Source: Chryseobacterium sp. MA9
GTDB lineage: Bacteria; Bacteroidota; Bacteroidia; Flavobacteriales; Weeksellaceae
DNA length: 64,000 bases
Direction: 5' to 3'
NCBI RefSeq assembly: GCF_024399315.1
Contig: NZ_CP075170.1
Coordinates: 3,534,001-3,598,000 of the forward strand
Numbering within the stretch: position 1 is the first letter of the stretch; each line of letters begins with the position of its first letter. Both the position numbers and the translations under genes were made by a program. The notes under the pieces were generated by a model that was given only the letters and a program-made list of their open reading frames with translations, did not search any database and was not told the DNA's origin. Below, piece after piece: positions 17,707-26,822 of this stretch.

Positions 17707-20700
17707 TTATTTTTCTACTCTGTTTCTTACTTTAGTGTGATAGAACACGTTTGGTTTTGTTCCGATCTCCTCAAGTAAATAATATCTTCTGTTAGATGCA
17801 TATTGCTCTCTAATTGCAGAATCTTTATCATTCATGTCTCCAAATGTCATTGCTCCGGTAGAACAAGCTTTAGAACAAGCAGTCTGGAATTCTCCATCCT
17901 TCACTTTTCTTCCCTCTTTCTTAGCCTCAAGAATAGTATTCTGAGTCATTTGGATACACATTGAACATTTCTCCATTACCCCTCTAGTTCTTACAACTAC
18001 ATCCGGGTTAAGTACCATTCTTCCTAAATCGTTGTTCATGTTGAAATCGAACTTGTCATTTAGGTTATAAGTAAACCAGTTGAAACGTCTTACTTTGTAC
18101 GGACAGTTGTTTGCACAATATCTTGTACCGATACATCTGTTGTAAGCCATATGGTTTTGACCTTGCTTACCGTGTGAAGTAGCCGCTACCGGACATACAG
18201 TTTCACATGGAGCGTGGTTACAGTGCTGACACATTACAGGTTGGAAGATTACATCCGGATTATCTGCAGGGTGGTTTAACGCACCTCCGTCTCCAAATGC
18301 AGTACCATACAACTCAGGTACAGCCATTCCTTCTTTCAATCCTTCGTATACTTCTACTTTTTGTCTTGAAGAATAGTAACGGTCAATTCTTAACCAGTAC
18401 ATATCTCTTGACATTCTTACCTCTTCTTTTCCTACTACAGGAACGTTGTTCTCTGCCTGACAAGCAATAATACATGCTCCACAACCAGTACAAGAGTTCA
18501 AGTCGATAGATAAGTTGAAGTGAGGTCCATCTGTATCATCGAAAGCATCCCAAAGATCAATTTTTCTCGCTGGAAGTGCTCCACTGATCGTGTGGTATTC
18601 CAAAGGCTTATTCCATCCCTTGTGCTCATCATCAAAAGCAACGTTAATGAATTCTGCTAAAGGAACTTCCTTAGCGATTTCATAACGACCCATTAATGTA
18701 TTTTGAAGCTGGATACCTGCAAATTCGTGATCTTCTCCTGTCTTTTCGATTTTAACACCTGAAAGAACAAGGTTAGAACCATCAAATAAAGGATAAGCGT
18801 TTACTCCTGTATCTGCAGTTGCTCCTGAGTTTTTCTTACCATAACCAAGCGCAAGACCTACTGATCCTTCTGCTTGACCTGGCTGTACAAATACAGGAAC
18901 ATTTTCTATTTTTACTCCGTTTACAGTAAGGTTTACAATAGAACCATCTAACTGCATTCTTGCGTTAAGATCGTTGTCAATTGCAAATTTCTCTGCATCT
19001 TTTGGAGAAATTGTCAGGTAGTTATCCCAAGACATTCTTGTAATTGGATCAGGTAATTCTTGCAACCAAGGGTTGTTCGATTGAGTACCATCTCCCATTG
19101 AAGTCTTAGTGTATAATACTAATTCTAATTCAGAAGCTTTGAAGTTTCCTAGCTCAGCAACAGCTTGTGCAGCGTTTCCGCCTGCATAAGATAGAGTTGT
19201 AGAGTTTGTGGAAGCGTTGATACCGTTATACAATGCTTTATTGAAAGAAGTACTACCTAAAAGTGAAGCAGAGTTTGCTTTTAAATAATCGTAGTAGTTG
19301 TTTGCTGCATTGTTTTTACCATTCTTCCAAACCAATAGAGACTCTTCAATCTGTCTTGATTTGTAGATTTTCTGGATGGTAGGCTGCATCAATGAATATA
19401 CTCCTGTCTGTGGTTCGATGTCTCCCCAAGACTCTAGCCAGTTTGCTACTGGAATTACAGCTTTCGCTGCTTTGTACATTTCATTTTTCTTATCTGCTAC
19501 AGCAACTACGTAAGGAACTTTTGATAAAGATTTTTTGAAATCTTCTCCTTTTGGATGAGAGTAGATAGGGTCTACGTTGTTTGTAACTAGTACACCAACT
19601 TGTCCACCGTTTACCCATCCTAGGAATTCCTGGTATCTTGCACCGTTAAATTCTTTCAGTAAGTTTGCTTTACCAGTGAAAGCTACTGAACCTAATTTTT
19701 GGTTAATTAAGTGTGCTAAAACCTGTGCTCCTTTAGAACCGTCAGCAAAAACAACTGCTTTGCTTCCTTTTGCTTTCAATTCGTTAGCAATTTCAGTTGC
19801 AGTCTTATCAGAAGTACCACCACCTACGATTGCATTATAAACTTCAACTAATGTTTTGTTTACAGCACTTGGCTTTAATCTGTATCTTGAGTCAGCGTTA
19901 GCACCAGTCAATGACATGTTAGATTCCACTTGGATGTGTCTCAACATGCTTGCTCCCGGTTTTCTAGCTGCTGCATAAGAAGTTTCTAAGCTTGAAGCAT
20001 TATAGTCTCCTAAGAAATCAGCCTGGAAAGAAACTACCAATTCAGAACCTTTAAGGTCATAAACAGGTAATGCTCTTTGTCCGAATACTTCCTGAGCTGC
20101 ATCTAATCCTGCAGAGTAAGGGAAAGCATCATAAGTTACTAATTCAGCTGTAGGATATTTAGCTTTAAATTCAGCGAATAACTTTTTGAAAGTTGGTGAA
20201 GCAAAAGAGTGTGATAAAACCACAATCTTTTTGCCAGACGCTTTAGCTTCTTCTAAACCTTTAATAACGAAACTGTCTACTTTATCGAAAGTTTCATCTT
20301 TACCGTCTAGTTTAGGCTGCTTTACTTTATCATTATCATAAAGAGAAAGTACACTTGCCTGAGCTCTTGCGTTAGTTTTACCTAAATCACCACCAGCCGG
20401 GTTTGGTTCAATTTTGATCGGTCTACCTTCACGGGTTTTTACTAAAACACTAGCAAAGTCGAAACCGTCAAAATATGTTGAAGCGTAATAATTAGGGACT
20501 CCCGGAATAATATCATGCGGTTTTACCACATAAGGAATCGTTTTGATTACCGGAGCTTCGCAGGCAGCTAATGTAACTGCTGCTGTAGAGAATCCTAATA
20601 ATTTCAGGAAATCTCTTCTTGAAGTACTTGATCCGTTTTTCTCAGCATCTCCAAGGAAATCTTCTACCGGAATTTCTTCCTGAAACTCTTTCTGAGCCAG

Positions 20701-20766
20701 CTTATTATTCAAAGCTGGATCTTTAAGTTCATGAATACTTCTGAATTGTATTTTGTTTGAAGCCAT
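17707..20766 (-). CDS. actB: ActB, molybdopterin-oxidoreductase-like Fe-S subunit of alternative complex III
   Basis: ActB is a fusion of a molybdopterin-oxidoreductase-like domain, which in this family is thought not to hold the cofactor, and a four-cluster Fe-S domain. At 1019 residues it is full length. The Tat-type signal is SRRDFLKLLGFSTAAVTLAAC near residues 48-68, an unusually internal position known as a Tat-variant, and the Cys suggests lipidation. The Fe-S ligands are in CTGCGACIIACQAENNVP, CQHCNHAPCETVCPVA, CIGTRYCANNCPYKVRRFNW, and CSMCIQ with the late CSKAC. It passes electrons between ActC and ActA. It follows actA by 23 bp. Confidence 0.95.
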   Translation of the reverse strand: MASNKIQFRSIHELKDPALNNKLAQKEFQEEIPVEDFLGDAEKNGSSTSRRDFLKLLGFSTAAVTLAACEAPVIKTIPYVVKPHDIIPGVPNYYASTYFDGFDFASVLVKTREGRPIKIEPNPAGGDLGKTNARAQASVLSLYDNDKVKQPKLDGKDETFDKVDSFVIKGLEEAKASGKKIVVLSHSFASPTFKKLFAEFKAKYPTAELVTYDAFPYSAGLDAAQEVFGQRALPVYDLKGSELVVSFQADFLGDYNASSLETSYAAARKPGASMLRHIQVESNMSLTGANADSRYRLKPSAVNKTLVEVYNAIVGGGTSDKTATEIANELKAKGSKAVVFADGSKGAQVLAHLINQKLGSVAFTGKANLLKEFNGARYQEFLGWVNGGQVGVLVTNNVDPIYSHPKGEDFKKSLSKVPYVVAVADKKNEMYKAAKAVIPVANWLESWGDIEPQTGVYSLMQPTIQKIYKSRQIEESLLVWKNGKNNAANNYYDYLKANSASLLGSTSFNKALYNGINASTNSTTLSYAGGNAAQAVAELGNFKASELELVLYTKTSMGDGTQSNNPWLQELPDPITRMSWDNYLTISPKDAEKFAIDNDLNARMQLDGSIVNLTVNGVKIENVPVFVQPGQAEGSVGLALGYGKKNSGATADTGVNAYPLFDGSNLVLSGVKIEKTGEDHEFAGIQLQNTLMGRYEIAKEVPLAEFINVAFDDEHKGWNKPLEYHTISGALPARKIDLWDAFDDTDGPHFNLSIDLNSCTGCGACIIACQAENNVPVVGKEEVRMSRDMYWLRIDRYYSSRQKVEVYEGLKEGMAVPELYGTAFGDGGALNHPADNPDVIFQPVMCQHCNHAPCETVCPVAATSHGKQGQNHMAYNRCIGTRYCANNCPYKVRRFNWFTYNLNDKFDFNMNNDLGRMVLNPDVVVRTRGVMEKCSMCIQMTQNTILEAKKEGRKVKDGEFQTACSKACSTGAMTFGDMNDKDSAIREQYASNRRYYLLEEIGTKPNVFYHTKVRNRVEK

Positions 20767-20789
20767 TTATACTTCTAATTTTTTAGTTA

Positions 20790-22151
20790 TTAATAATGAC
20801 ATTTACCACACTCAAGACCTCCAATTGCATCTACAGTGATCTTACCTCCATCTTGAGGATATTGTTTTTTCAACTTGTCATGTAGATTTTTGAAGTACTC
20901 TTTATTATAACCGTTGTTCATATCAACTTCAGTCGTTCTGTGGCACTCGATACACCATCCCATAGTAAAGTCGTTAGCCATTTGAACAACATTCATTGTA
21001 TCAATTTTACCGTGACAAGCTTTACATACAACATCAATTTTGTTGTTAGGATTCTTTTTGTTGAAAGAATTGATGATTGCTTGTTCTCCAGCAATTACGT
21101 GCTGAGAGTGGTTGAAGTAAACGAAATCTGGCATGTTGTGGATTCTTGTCCATTCAACCGGTTGTGTCTTTCCTGTGTACTGTTGTTTTGCAGGATCCCA
21201 ACCTGTTGCAGCGTAGATCTTCTGGATTTCCCCGTCATAGAATGCTTTGTCTTTTCCTGGTTCCATGTAGTGATCTGCGTTGTATTCTGAAATTGTTCTG
21301 TGACAGTTCATACAAACGTTCATGGAAGGGATTTCAGATACTTTTCCGTATTTAGCACTAGAGTGACATAGCTGACAGTCAATTTTTTGCTCTCCAGCGT
21401 GAATTTTGTGAGAGAAGTAGATAGGCTGCTCAGGTTTGTACCCTTTGTAAACCCCAATCCACATCAACCAGTTCCATACTCCATAGGCAGCTAAAATAGC
21501 AAGGATTGCTAATAAACCTTTACCAATGTAGTGGAACTTCTCATACATTTCACTGAAAGAACGAACTCTTGTTTCGTTAAGTCCAGCTAAATCTTCAGAT
21601 TGCCCCAGTTTTACCAATTGTCTTAGTTTTACCAAGATCCAAACCAGTAAACCTGCGATCGCTAAAAGTGAAATGATAACAACGTTTGTAGTAGTTTTGT
21701 CTGCAGGTGCTGCAGTTGCTCCCGCTGTAGCAGTTGCTTTGTCATCTGCCTTTGGCGGCTCCGGAGCCGGAGGATTAGTAGTGAAAGCTAAAATGTCGTC
21801 AATATCCTTATCTGTAAGATTTGGAAAGACCTGCATTTCAGTCTTATTAAACTTTTCAAAAATCTCATTGGCGTATTTATCCCCAGAAGCTCTCAGAGCT
21901 TTGTTGTCTTTGATCCACTTGTGAAGCCAATCTTTGTCTACACCACCTTCTGTCTTTACTCGTTCTACAACCCCCTTTAATGGTGGTCCAACAACTTGTT
22001 TGTCCAGCGCGTGACATGCAGTACAATTCGCTTTGAAAAGTTTCTCTCCGTTTTTAGGATCGCCGTCTTGCCCGTAAAATGAAGCACTGGTTGATAGCAA
22101 TAAGCCTATCGCGATCAACGTTTTTTTATAATGCTTTCTCCAACTAATCAT
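20790..22151 (-). CDS. actA: ActA, multihaem cytochrome c subunit of alternative complex III
   Basis: ActA passes electrons to cytochrome c acceptors. The 453-residue protein has an N-terminal mono-haem cytochrome c domain (CTACH at residue 43, after a signal peptide), an Ala/Pro linker, two membrane segments (about residues 153-175 and 210-235), and then the usual five-haem ActA part with CQLCH, CMNCH, CKACH, CIECH and CGKCH. That makes six CxxCH sites in one chain, against the five usually described for ActA. It is the first gene of the operon. A -7 box and a short inverted repeat lie upstream. Confidence 0.94.
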   Translation of the reverse strand: MISWRKHYKKTLIAIGLLLSTSASFYGQDGDPKNGEKLFKANCTACHALDKQVVGPPLKGVVERVKTEGGVDKDWLHKWIKDNKALRASGDKYANEIFEKFNKTEMQVFPNLTDKDIDDILAFTTNPPAPEPPKADDKATATAGATAAPADKTTTNVVIISLLAIAGLLVWILVKLRQLVKLGQSEDLAGLNETRVRSFSEMYEKFHYIGKGLLAILAILAAYGVWNWLMWIGVYKGYKPEQPIYFSHKIHAGEQKIDCQLCHSSAKYGKVSEIPSMNVCMNCHRTISEYNADHYMEPGKDKAFYDGEIQKIYAATGWDPAKQQYTGKTQPVEWTRIHNMPDFVYFNHSQHVIAGEQAIINSFNKKNPNNKIDVVCKACHGKIDTMNVVQMANDFTMGWCIECHRTTEVDMNNGYNKEYFKNLHDKLKKQYPQDGGKITVDAIGGLECGKCHY

Positions 22152-22177
22152 TTAAATTATCTTATGTTAGTAAATTA

Positions 22178-22206
22178 TTGAACATTCAATCAATTCGGCA
22201 AAAATA
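22178..22206 (-). promoter_or_regulatory. Promoter region of the act operon
   Basis: TATTTTTG (22199-22206, minus strand) fits the -7 box and lies 47 bp before the actA ATG. Just downstream an inverted repeat TTGAA-TG-TTCAA (22178-22189) would sit in the early transcribed region and might bind a regulator. The repeat is short and could be chance. Confidence 0.45.
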
Positions 22207-22288
22207 ATATTTTTAACAGGAATTTAACGGTATATCGAAAAGGGAAAATATCATTTACGTTTAATTTGTATTGATTCTAAATAACCTG

Positions 22289-22320
22289 TTTGGTATAGTT
22301 TTTTAATTTGTATAAATTTG
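22289..22320 (+). promoter_or_regulatory. Promoter of the SPOR-domain gene
   Basis: TTTG (22289-22292), 20 bp, then TAAATTTG (22313-22320) fits the Bacteroidota -33/-7 pattern. The ATG is 15 bp further on. Confidence 0.6.
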
Positions 22321-22335
22321 CGAAAACAAGTTTAA

Positions 22336-22893
22336 ATGAAAAATTTGATTAAAATATTTTCGATATTATCACTATTTGGTTTTTATAATATTGAAGCCCA
22401 GCAAGTTGTTAAAAAAGACACCCTTTCGGGTACGGAACTTGTTATGACAATGGATTCCAAAATAAATGCAGCTTTGGAAGGAATTGAAGGAAAATGTGCT
22501 AAAGTTACTCCTGCAAATTCTCCTAAAGATTCCGGTTCCAATGATATTGGAGTTTCTGCAGGGATAAATACAAAACCTCCCAAAATCTTTGTGCCGAGCA
22601 GAGAACTTACGAATGCTGAAATTTGTAAGAAAAATCCTAGAATTTTAGGTTTTAAAATTCAGATTACAACGGTGAAAAGTAATGAGGAAGCCAATGAAGT
22701 AAAGTCTTATTTCAGAAAAAGATTTCCTAACCTTAAAGTGGAAACAGATGCGTCTTTAAGACCCAACTATAAGATTTTAGCAGGAAGTTATTTCACAAAA
22801 CAAAGTGCAGCGAGCGATCTTTCAAGAATCAGAGAGTATTTCAAATCTGCAGTAGCAGTGCAGTACAGAATTTTCTGTGCAGAAGCAAAATAG
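22336..22893 (+). CDS. SPOR-domain exported protein
   Basis: This 185-residue protein has a signal peptide (MKNLIKIFSILSLFGFYNIEAQ) and a C-terminal SPOR domain (about residues 112-182: LGFKIQITTVKSNEEANEVKSYFRKRFPN followed by YKILAGSYFTKQSAASDLSRIREYF). SPOR domains bind glycan strands stripped of side peptides at division sites. Residues 25-105 are probably a disordered linker. It is divergent from the act operon, with its own promoter. Confidence 0.88.
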   Translation: MKNLIKIFSILSLFGFYNIEAQQVVKKDTLSGTELVMTMDSKINAALEGIEGKCAKVTPANSPKDSGSNDIGVSAGINTKPPKIFVPSRELTNAEICKKNPRILGFKIQITTVKSNEEANEVKSYFRKRFPNLKVETDASLRPNYKILAGSYFTKQSAASDLSRIREYFKSAVAVQYRIFCAEAK

Positions 22894-22920
22894 AATTGAA
22901 TTTATTTCAACATAAAAATA

Positions 22921-22950
22921 AAAAAAGCTGAGAAATTTCTCAGCTTTTTT
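22921..22950. terminator. Bidirectional terminator between converging genes
   Basis: A 12-bp stem (22921-22932 with 22939-22950) with a 6-base loop has A and T runs on both sides. It serves the SPOR gene on the plus strand and the membrane-protein gene that ends at 22950 on the minus strand. Confidence 0.85.
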
Positions 22951-24227
22951 TATTGATAATAAGTTTCCATAAACCAGAAAAATTCTGCCATTCGAAATAA
23001 GTTGTTAGCCAGTAGATAGACAAATAGTAAGATCGTTGTTAATGTTAAAACTGACATCATTTTCGGAGATGATCTGTAGGCATAAAAAAGCCATCCTAAA
23101 AGAAGCGGATACACAAAGACAAAATGTCCTCCGTAGATAGAAGAAGTATGAAGTCCGAACCTCATAACACAATGGATAACAATGTCAACGAAAAAAGAAA
23201 TGGCAATAATCTGAACCCATTTGTTTCTGAAATTTTTAAAATAACTCCACATTATCAGGATCAGTAATATGCTTATAAAAAAATAAGGAAAAGCAGACGA
23301 ATAAAGATCCATATAAAGTCCTTTAAAGTCAAATCCTTTCATATTATGTTTATCAGAAATAATAAATCCCGGGAAAAGAATGTTGCCCCCGAAAAAGAAG
23401 GAGAGAATCATATCCCAAGTGGGCATGGATTCTACATTAGAGAATTTTTCGTACTGCTGGTTGGTCTTGGAAAAGATATTGTGATATTTAAAATCAATTC
23501 TGTTCAGATAAAGCAATACAAAACAAATTACAGCAACTGTTACCCTAAACACTGCATTCCCGAATTTTTTCCAGTCTCTGAAAAGGTTTTTTTCAAAAAG
23601 GAGAGGAATGAAAACTTTTACAAAATTGGTAATAGTAAGCCCGCCGATGGTAATTCCGGCAAGAGAAAGAGCAATAGCCGGAGTTTTTTCTTCTTTTCTA
23701 AGTTTTATTGCCGCATAATAATTGTATAATGAGAGTAAAAACAAGGTGTAGGTGAAGTTTTCCGGAGTAAAGGATAATATGATATTGGTTGAAAAAGCTC
23801 CAAAAAATAAGATAATTAAAGTACTTAGCCAAATAGGAAGGCATATAATATTCTTTAAATATTTAAAAATCTGAACAATGTTTAAGCTGATTATGATATT
23901 GCTAAGCCAAGCCAGTGTAAGTCTGAAGTTAGCGTCCATTTTTCCGCCCGAAATGAATAATGAAAATTCTCTTACCCAGTTGAAAAAATAATAGGATAGA
24001 GGGTGTCTTTCAAAGCTTCCCCCAGTCATAAGGATAGATTTGTTATCAAAACTGAAATAAGCATCCCATGGAATTCGGCTGTCAAATATAATCCTGTAAT
24101 GAAGGGCAATATATGAACCTAAAATGCCATAGCAGATTATGAAAAACAGAAAAACTGCCAGTTCAGTATAAGTGGAAGGAAAAATCAGTTTAAAGAAATT
24201 GATGATTTTTGTTTTGATAAAAGACAC
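22950..24227 (-). CDS. Polytopic membrane protein, glycosyltransferase-like (possibly DUF6080)
   Basis: This is a hydrophobic protein with about ten membrane segments. The first periplasmic loop contains DSRIPWDAYFSFDN and a later RHPLSYYFFNWVRE, a pattern like the acidic loop of GT-C type membrane glycosyltransferases. From memory it resembles proteins filed as DUF6080. I set the start at the GTG at 24227 (MSFIKTKIINFF, 425 residues). The longer frame begins at a TTG inside the hairpin of the neighbouring gene's terminator, and a TACTTTTG -7 box (24245-24252) lies between the two. The function is unknown. Confidence 0.7.
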   Translation of the reverse strand: MSFIKTKIINFFKLIFPSTYTELAVFLFFIICYGILGSYIALHYRIIFDSRIPWDAYFSFDNKSILMTGGSFERHPLSYYFFNWVREFSLFISGGKMDANFRLTLAWLSNIIISLNIVQIFKYLKNIICLPIWLSTLIILFFGAFSTNIILSFTPENFTYTLFLLSLYNYYAAIKLRKEEKTPAIALSLAGITIGGLTITNFVKVFIPLLFEKNLFRDWKKFGNAVFRVTVAVICFVLLYLNRIDFKYHNIFSKTNQQYEKFSNVESMPTWDMILSFFFGGNILFPGFIISDKHNMKGFDFKGLYMDLYSSAFPYFFISILLILIMWSYFKNFRNKWVQIIAISFFVDIVIHCVMRFGLHTSSIYGGHFVFVYPLLLGWLFYAYRSSPKMMSVLTLTTILLFVYLLANNLFRMAEFFWFMETYYQ

Positions 24228-24250
24228 GTGCCGGATTTTTTTGCAAAAGT

Positions 24251-24280
24251 AAAATAAAAAAACCACCAAAGATGGTGGTT
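24251..24280 (-). terminator. Terminator after the T9SS cargo gene
   Basis: An 8-bp stem (24261-24268 with 24273-24280) with a 4-base loop is followed on the minus strand by a T run (24251-24260). It lies 23 bp after the stop codon at 24304. Confidence 0.75.
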
Positions 24281-24303
24281 ATGTAAAGATTGTATAAACG
24301 TTG

Positions 24304-25119
24304 TTACTGTTTGATTACTTTTTCTGTGGTAGACGTTCCATCAGAGAAGTCTACTTTTAATAAATAGGTTCCTTTTGGAAGTGAAGAAATATCTAATCTT
24401 TCAGAAGTGTTATTGAATAGAGATTTTCCGCTCGCATCAATTACTGTGGCAGATTTGATTTTTTTATCTGTTTTGATGTTAATTTCTCCTTTTGTTGGGT
24501 TTGGATAGATGTCAGTGATATCTTTTACTTTAGCACTTGTTTCCTGTGTAGATAGTGTAGCACTTGATAAAACCTCTACATCGTCTATTGAAAGACTATC
24601 CGCATCATTGGCAACATAATGGAATCTGAATTTAACATTTGCTTGCCCAGCATATGGAGTTAAACTAACTGTGATTGTCAATGTTTCATAATCAACAAAT
24701 ACTCCATAGTTTTCTTCAACCCATACTTGGTTCCATGTAGTTCCTCCATCAGTGGATACCTCTACTTTTAAATCTCCATTAGGATTGGGATCAACCATGT
24801 ATTCATATCCTATTTTGGCTTTAAATTTTAGAACTGGGTTTGTTGTTCCTACTAGACTGAAGGAAGGACTTGTTAAATGAGCGTCCTGTGCCTGAGCAAT
24901 CCATCCGATACCTGCGGATTTTCCTCCTGTGATATTAAATGTAAGCTGCCCGGATGCATTGAATATGGTTGTTGTAAAACCCCATGGTCTAGATGCTACA
25001 TTTGTACCTGTTGTCCATCCCGTAGGAGGAAATATCGTACCTTGAAAAGTCTCTGAGAGAATCTGTGCGTTCCCCAATATAAAAGAGACTAAGAACATGA
25101 ATAGTAATTTTGTTTTCAT
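24304..25119 (-). CDS. T9SS-secreted protein with choice-of-anchor J domain
   Basis: This 271-residue secreted protein has a signal peptide (MKTKLLFMFLVSFILGNAQ), then a jelly-roll of the choice-of-anchor J kind (ILSETFQGTIFPPTGWTT to LSIDDVEVL, residues 20-185), and a C-terminal type A sorting domain (IYPNPTKGEINIKT to GTYLLKVDF, residues 200-271), the signal for the type IX secretion system. The substrate or ligand is unknown. A broken paralogue lies at 37.8-38.6 kb. Confidence 0.88.
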   Translation of the reverse strand: MKTKLLFMFLVSFILGNAQILSETFQGTIFPPTGWTTGTNVASRPWGFTTTIFNASGQLTFNITGGKSAGIGWIAQAQDAHLTSPSFSLVGTTNPVLKFKAKIGYEYMVDPNPNGDLKVEVSTDGGTTWNQVWVEENYGVFVDYETLTITVSLTPYAGQANVKFRFHYVANDADSLSIDDVEVLSSATLSTQETSAKVKDITDIYPNPTKGEINIKTDKKIKSATVIDASGKSLFNNTSERLDISSLPKGTYLLKVDFSDGTSTTEKVIKQ

Positions 25120-25205
25120 TTGTTTTGGTTTTAAAGTTATTAGTAAATGTAATAAAAAAATGAAAATAATTACTTGTTTTTGTGTTATTTATGAATATTT
25201 ATTAA

Positions 25206-26747
25206 TTACGAACTGCATGAAAGTGTTGAGCATCCCGCAGTATCATCATAGCCGGATGGTCTTTTAACAGAGAACTCAGGGTATATTTCCTGATATGGAT
25301 TTTCAAGGGCTTTAGCAAGCTTTTCCAACATTTCTCTTTTGCCATTGCTGATCTCTTCAATGCATTCGTAAAGAAGATAATTTCTCAGAATGAATTTTGG
25401 GTTTGTTTTTTTCATCATGTTCAATGAAGCCTCTCTTGGAATAGAGTTTAAATCTAATCTTGCATCATAATTCTGAATGAAGCTGCTGAGCTTTGCCAGC
25501 ATTTGTTCATTTAATGTGATATAGGAAACCTCTTTAAAATGTTCTTTTATATCGGTGTCTGGAGTTATTTTCTCCAGTTGACGGAAAAATAGGGTGTAGT
25601 CTAGCTGAAGTTCCTGCATTAAACCCTGCCAATTGGTGAAAAAATCTTCATCTTCTTTTTGAAGCTTATCAAACCCGAATTTTTCACAAAGCATTTGATC
25701 ATGGGCTTCCCAGAAATAAGTCCCAAAATTATTTAAAGTATCTTCTAAAAACTTTTCATCTTTAATTAAGGGATGGAGTGCATTAGCGAGCTGCCAAAGA
25801 TTCCATTGGGCAATCTGTCCCTGTTTTCCGAAGGCATATCTTCTTCCCGGAAGGTCTGTGGTATTGGGAGTGAAATTCAGATCATATTCATCCATCATGG
25901 AGTAAGGTCCATAATCAATAGTTAATCCCAGAACAGACATGTTGTCCGTGTTCATAACTCCATGTACAAATCCTACTCTGAACCATTCCACCATTAAGTT
26001 GGCGGTACGGGTACAAATGTTTTCAAAAAAGTCTTTGTATTTCTGATTGTCTGATGATGTGATTTCCGGATAATAATTTTCAATAGTAAAATCAGCCAGT
26101 TCCTGTAGAGTGTTGTATTCTCCTTGGGCAGACATTAATTCAAAATGTCCGAAACGCAGAAAACTTTCAGCGGTTCTGATAACCACTGCGCCTTTTTCAA
26201 GCTGAGGATTTCCGCTGTACATAATATCGCGCATTACATCTTCGCCCGTAAAAGCAAGGCTGAGTGCTCTTGTTGTAGGAACTCCCAAATGATGCATTGC
26301 CTCGCTCATCAGATATTCCCGTACAGAAGATCTCAATACGGCTCTTCCGTCAGCATGTCTGGAATATGGGGTTGCTCCGGCACCTTTCCATTGAATTTCT
26401 GTCTTTTTCCCTGCTTCATTTATGATTTCACCCGCAAGTATCGCTCTTCCGTCTCCTAGTTGTCCTGCCCAGTTTCCAAACTGATGTCCTGCATAAGCTG
26501 TAGCATAGGTTTGAATGTTTTCGGGAAGGTTATTTCCAACCAGAAAGTCTAGATCTTTATCTTCAAATTTTCCTAATCCTATTTCTTTGGCAAGAACTTC
26601 ATTAAAAGCAATCAGCTCAGGTTTGTCAAAGCTGGCAGGTTTGATGGTAGCAAATAAAACTTTTGGAGTGTTTCTCTGCATGGGGTTGTTTGAAAAATCA
26701 CCTGGAAAATTCTCTATAAAGGGTTGTCTGATACGTTCGATATTCAT
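25206..26747 (-). CDS. selO: Protein adenylyltransferase SelO
   Basis: SelO is a pseudokinase-fold enzyme that transfers AMP from ATP to Ser, Thr or Tyr of target proteins, with a role in redox stress in other bacteria. The 513-residue length fits. Landmarks are YAGHQFGNWAGQLGDGRAILAGE near residue 85, VLRSSVREYLMSEAMHHLGVPTTRAL near residue 135, and HGVMNTDNMSVLGLTIDYGPYSMMDEYD near residue 262, holding the metal-binding Asn and Asp. It ends in SCSS, where many eukaryotic forms carry selenocysteine. The start MNIERIRQPFIENFPGDF matches the family start. Confidence 0.95.
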   Translation of the reverse strand: MNIERIRQPFIENFPGDFSNNPMQRNTPKVLFATIKPASFDKPELIAFNEVLAKEIGLGKFEDKDLDFLVGNNLPENIQTYATAYAGHQFGNWAGQLGDGRAILAGEIINEAGKKTEIQWKGAGATPYSRHADGRAVLRSSVREYLMSEAMHHLGVPTTRALSLAFTGEDVMRDIMYSGNPQLEKGAVVIRTAESFLRFGHFELMSAQGEYNTLQELADFTIENYYPEITSSDNQKYKDFFENICTRTANLMVEWFRVGFVHGVMNTDNMSVLGLTIDYGPYSMMDEYDLNFTPNTTDLPGRRYAFGKQGQIAQWNLWQLANALHPLIKDEKFLEDTLNNFGTYFWEAHDQMLCEKFGFDKLQKEDEDFFTNWQGLMQELQLDYTLFFRQLEKITPDTDIKEHFKEVSYITLNEQMLAKLSSFIQNYDARLDLNSIPREASLNMMKKTNPKFILRNYLLYECIEEISNGKREMLEKLAKALENPYQEIYPEFSVKRPSGYDDTAGCSTLSCSS

Positions 26748-26751
26748 AGTT

Positions 26752-26759
26752 CAAAGGTA
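26752..26759 (-). promoter_or_regulatory. -7 box directly at the selO start
   Basis: TACCTTTG on the minus strand fits TAnnTTTG and ends only 4 bp before the selO ATG. If real, transcription would start at or next to the start codon. Confidence 0.35.
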
Positions 26760-26774
26760 TTAATTATAAAAGAA

Positions 26775-26802
26775 AAGACCTTCCAAATTATTGAAAGGTC
26801 TT
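26775..26802 (-). terminator. Terminator after mrcA
   Basis: An 8-bp stem AAGACCTT/AAGGTCTT (26775-26782 with 26795-26802) is followed on the minus strand by TTCTTTT. It lies 20 bp after the mrcA stop codon. Confidence 0.65.
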
Positions 26803-26822
26803 GTGTATTTCTAAAAGAGAAT

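Noticed and set aside
24227..24269. Longer start of the membrane protein at a TTG
   Set aside because: The TTG is inside the neighbouring terminator hairpin and upstream of a TACTTTTG box, so it is unlikely to be translated.
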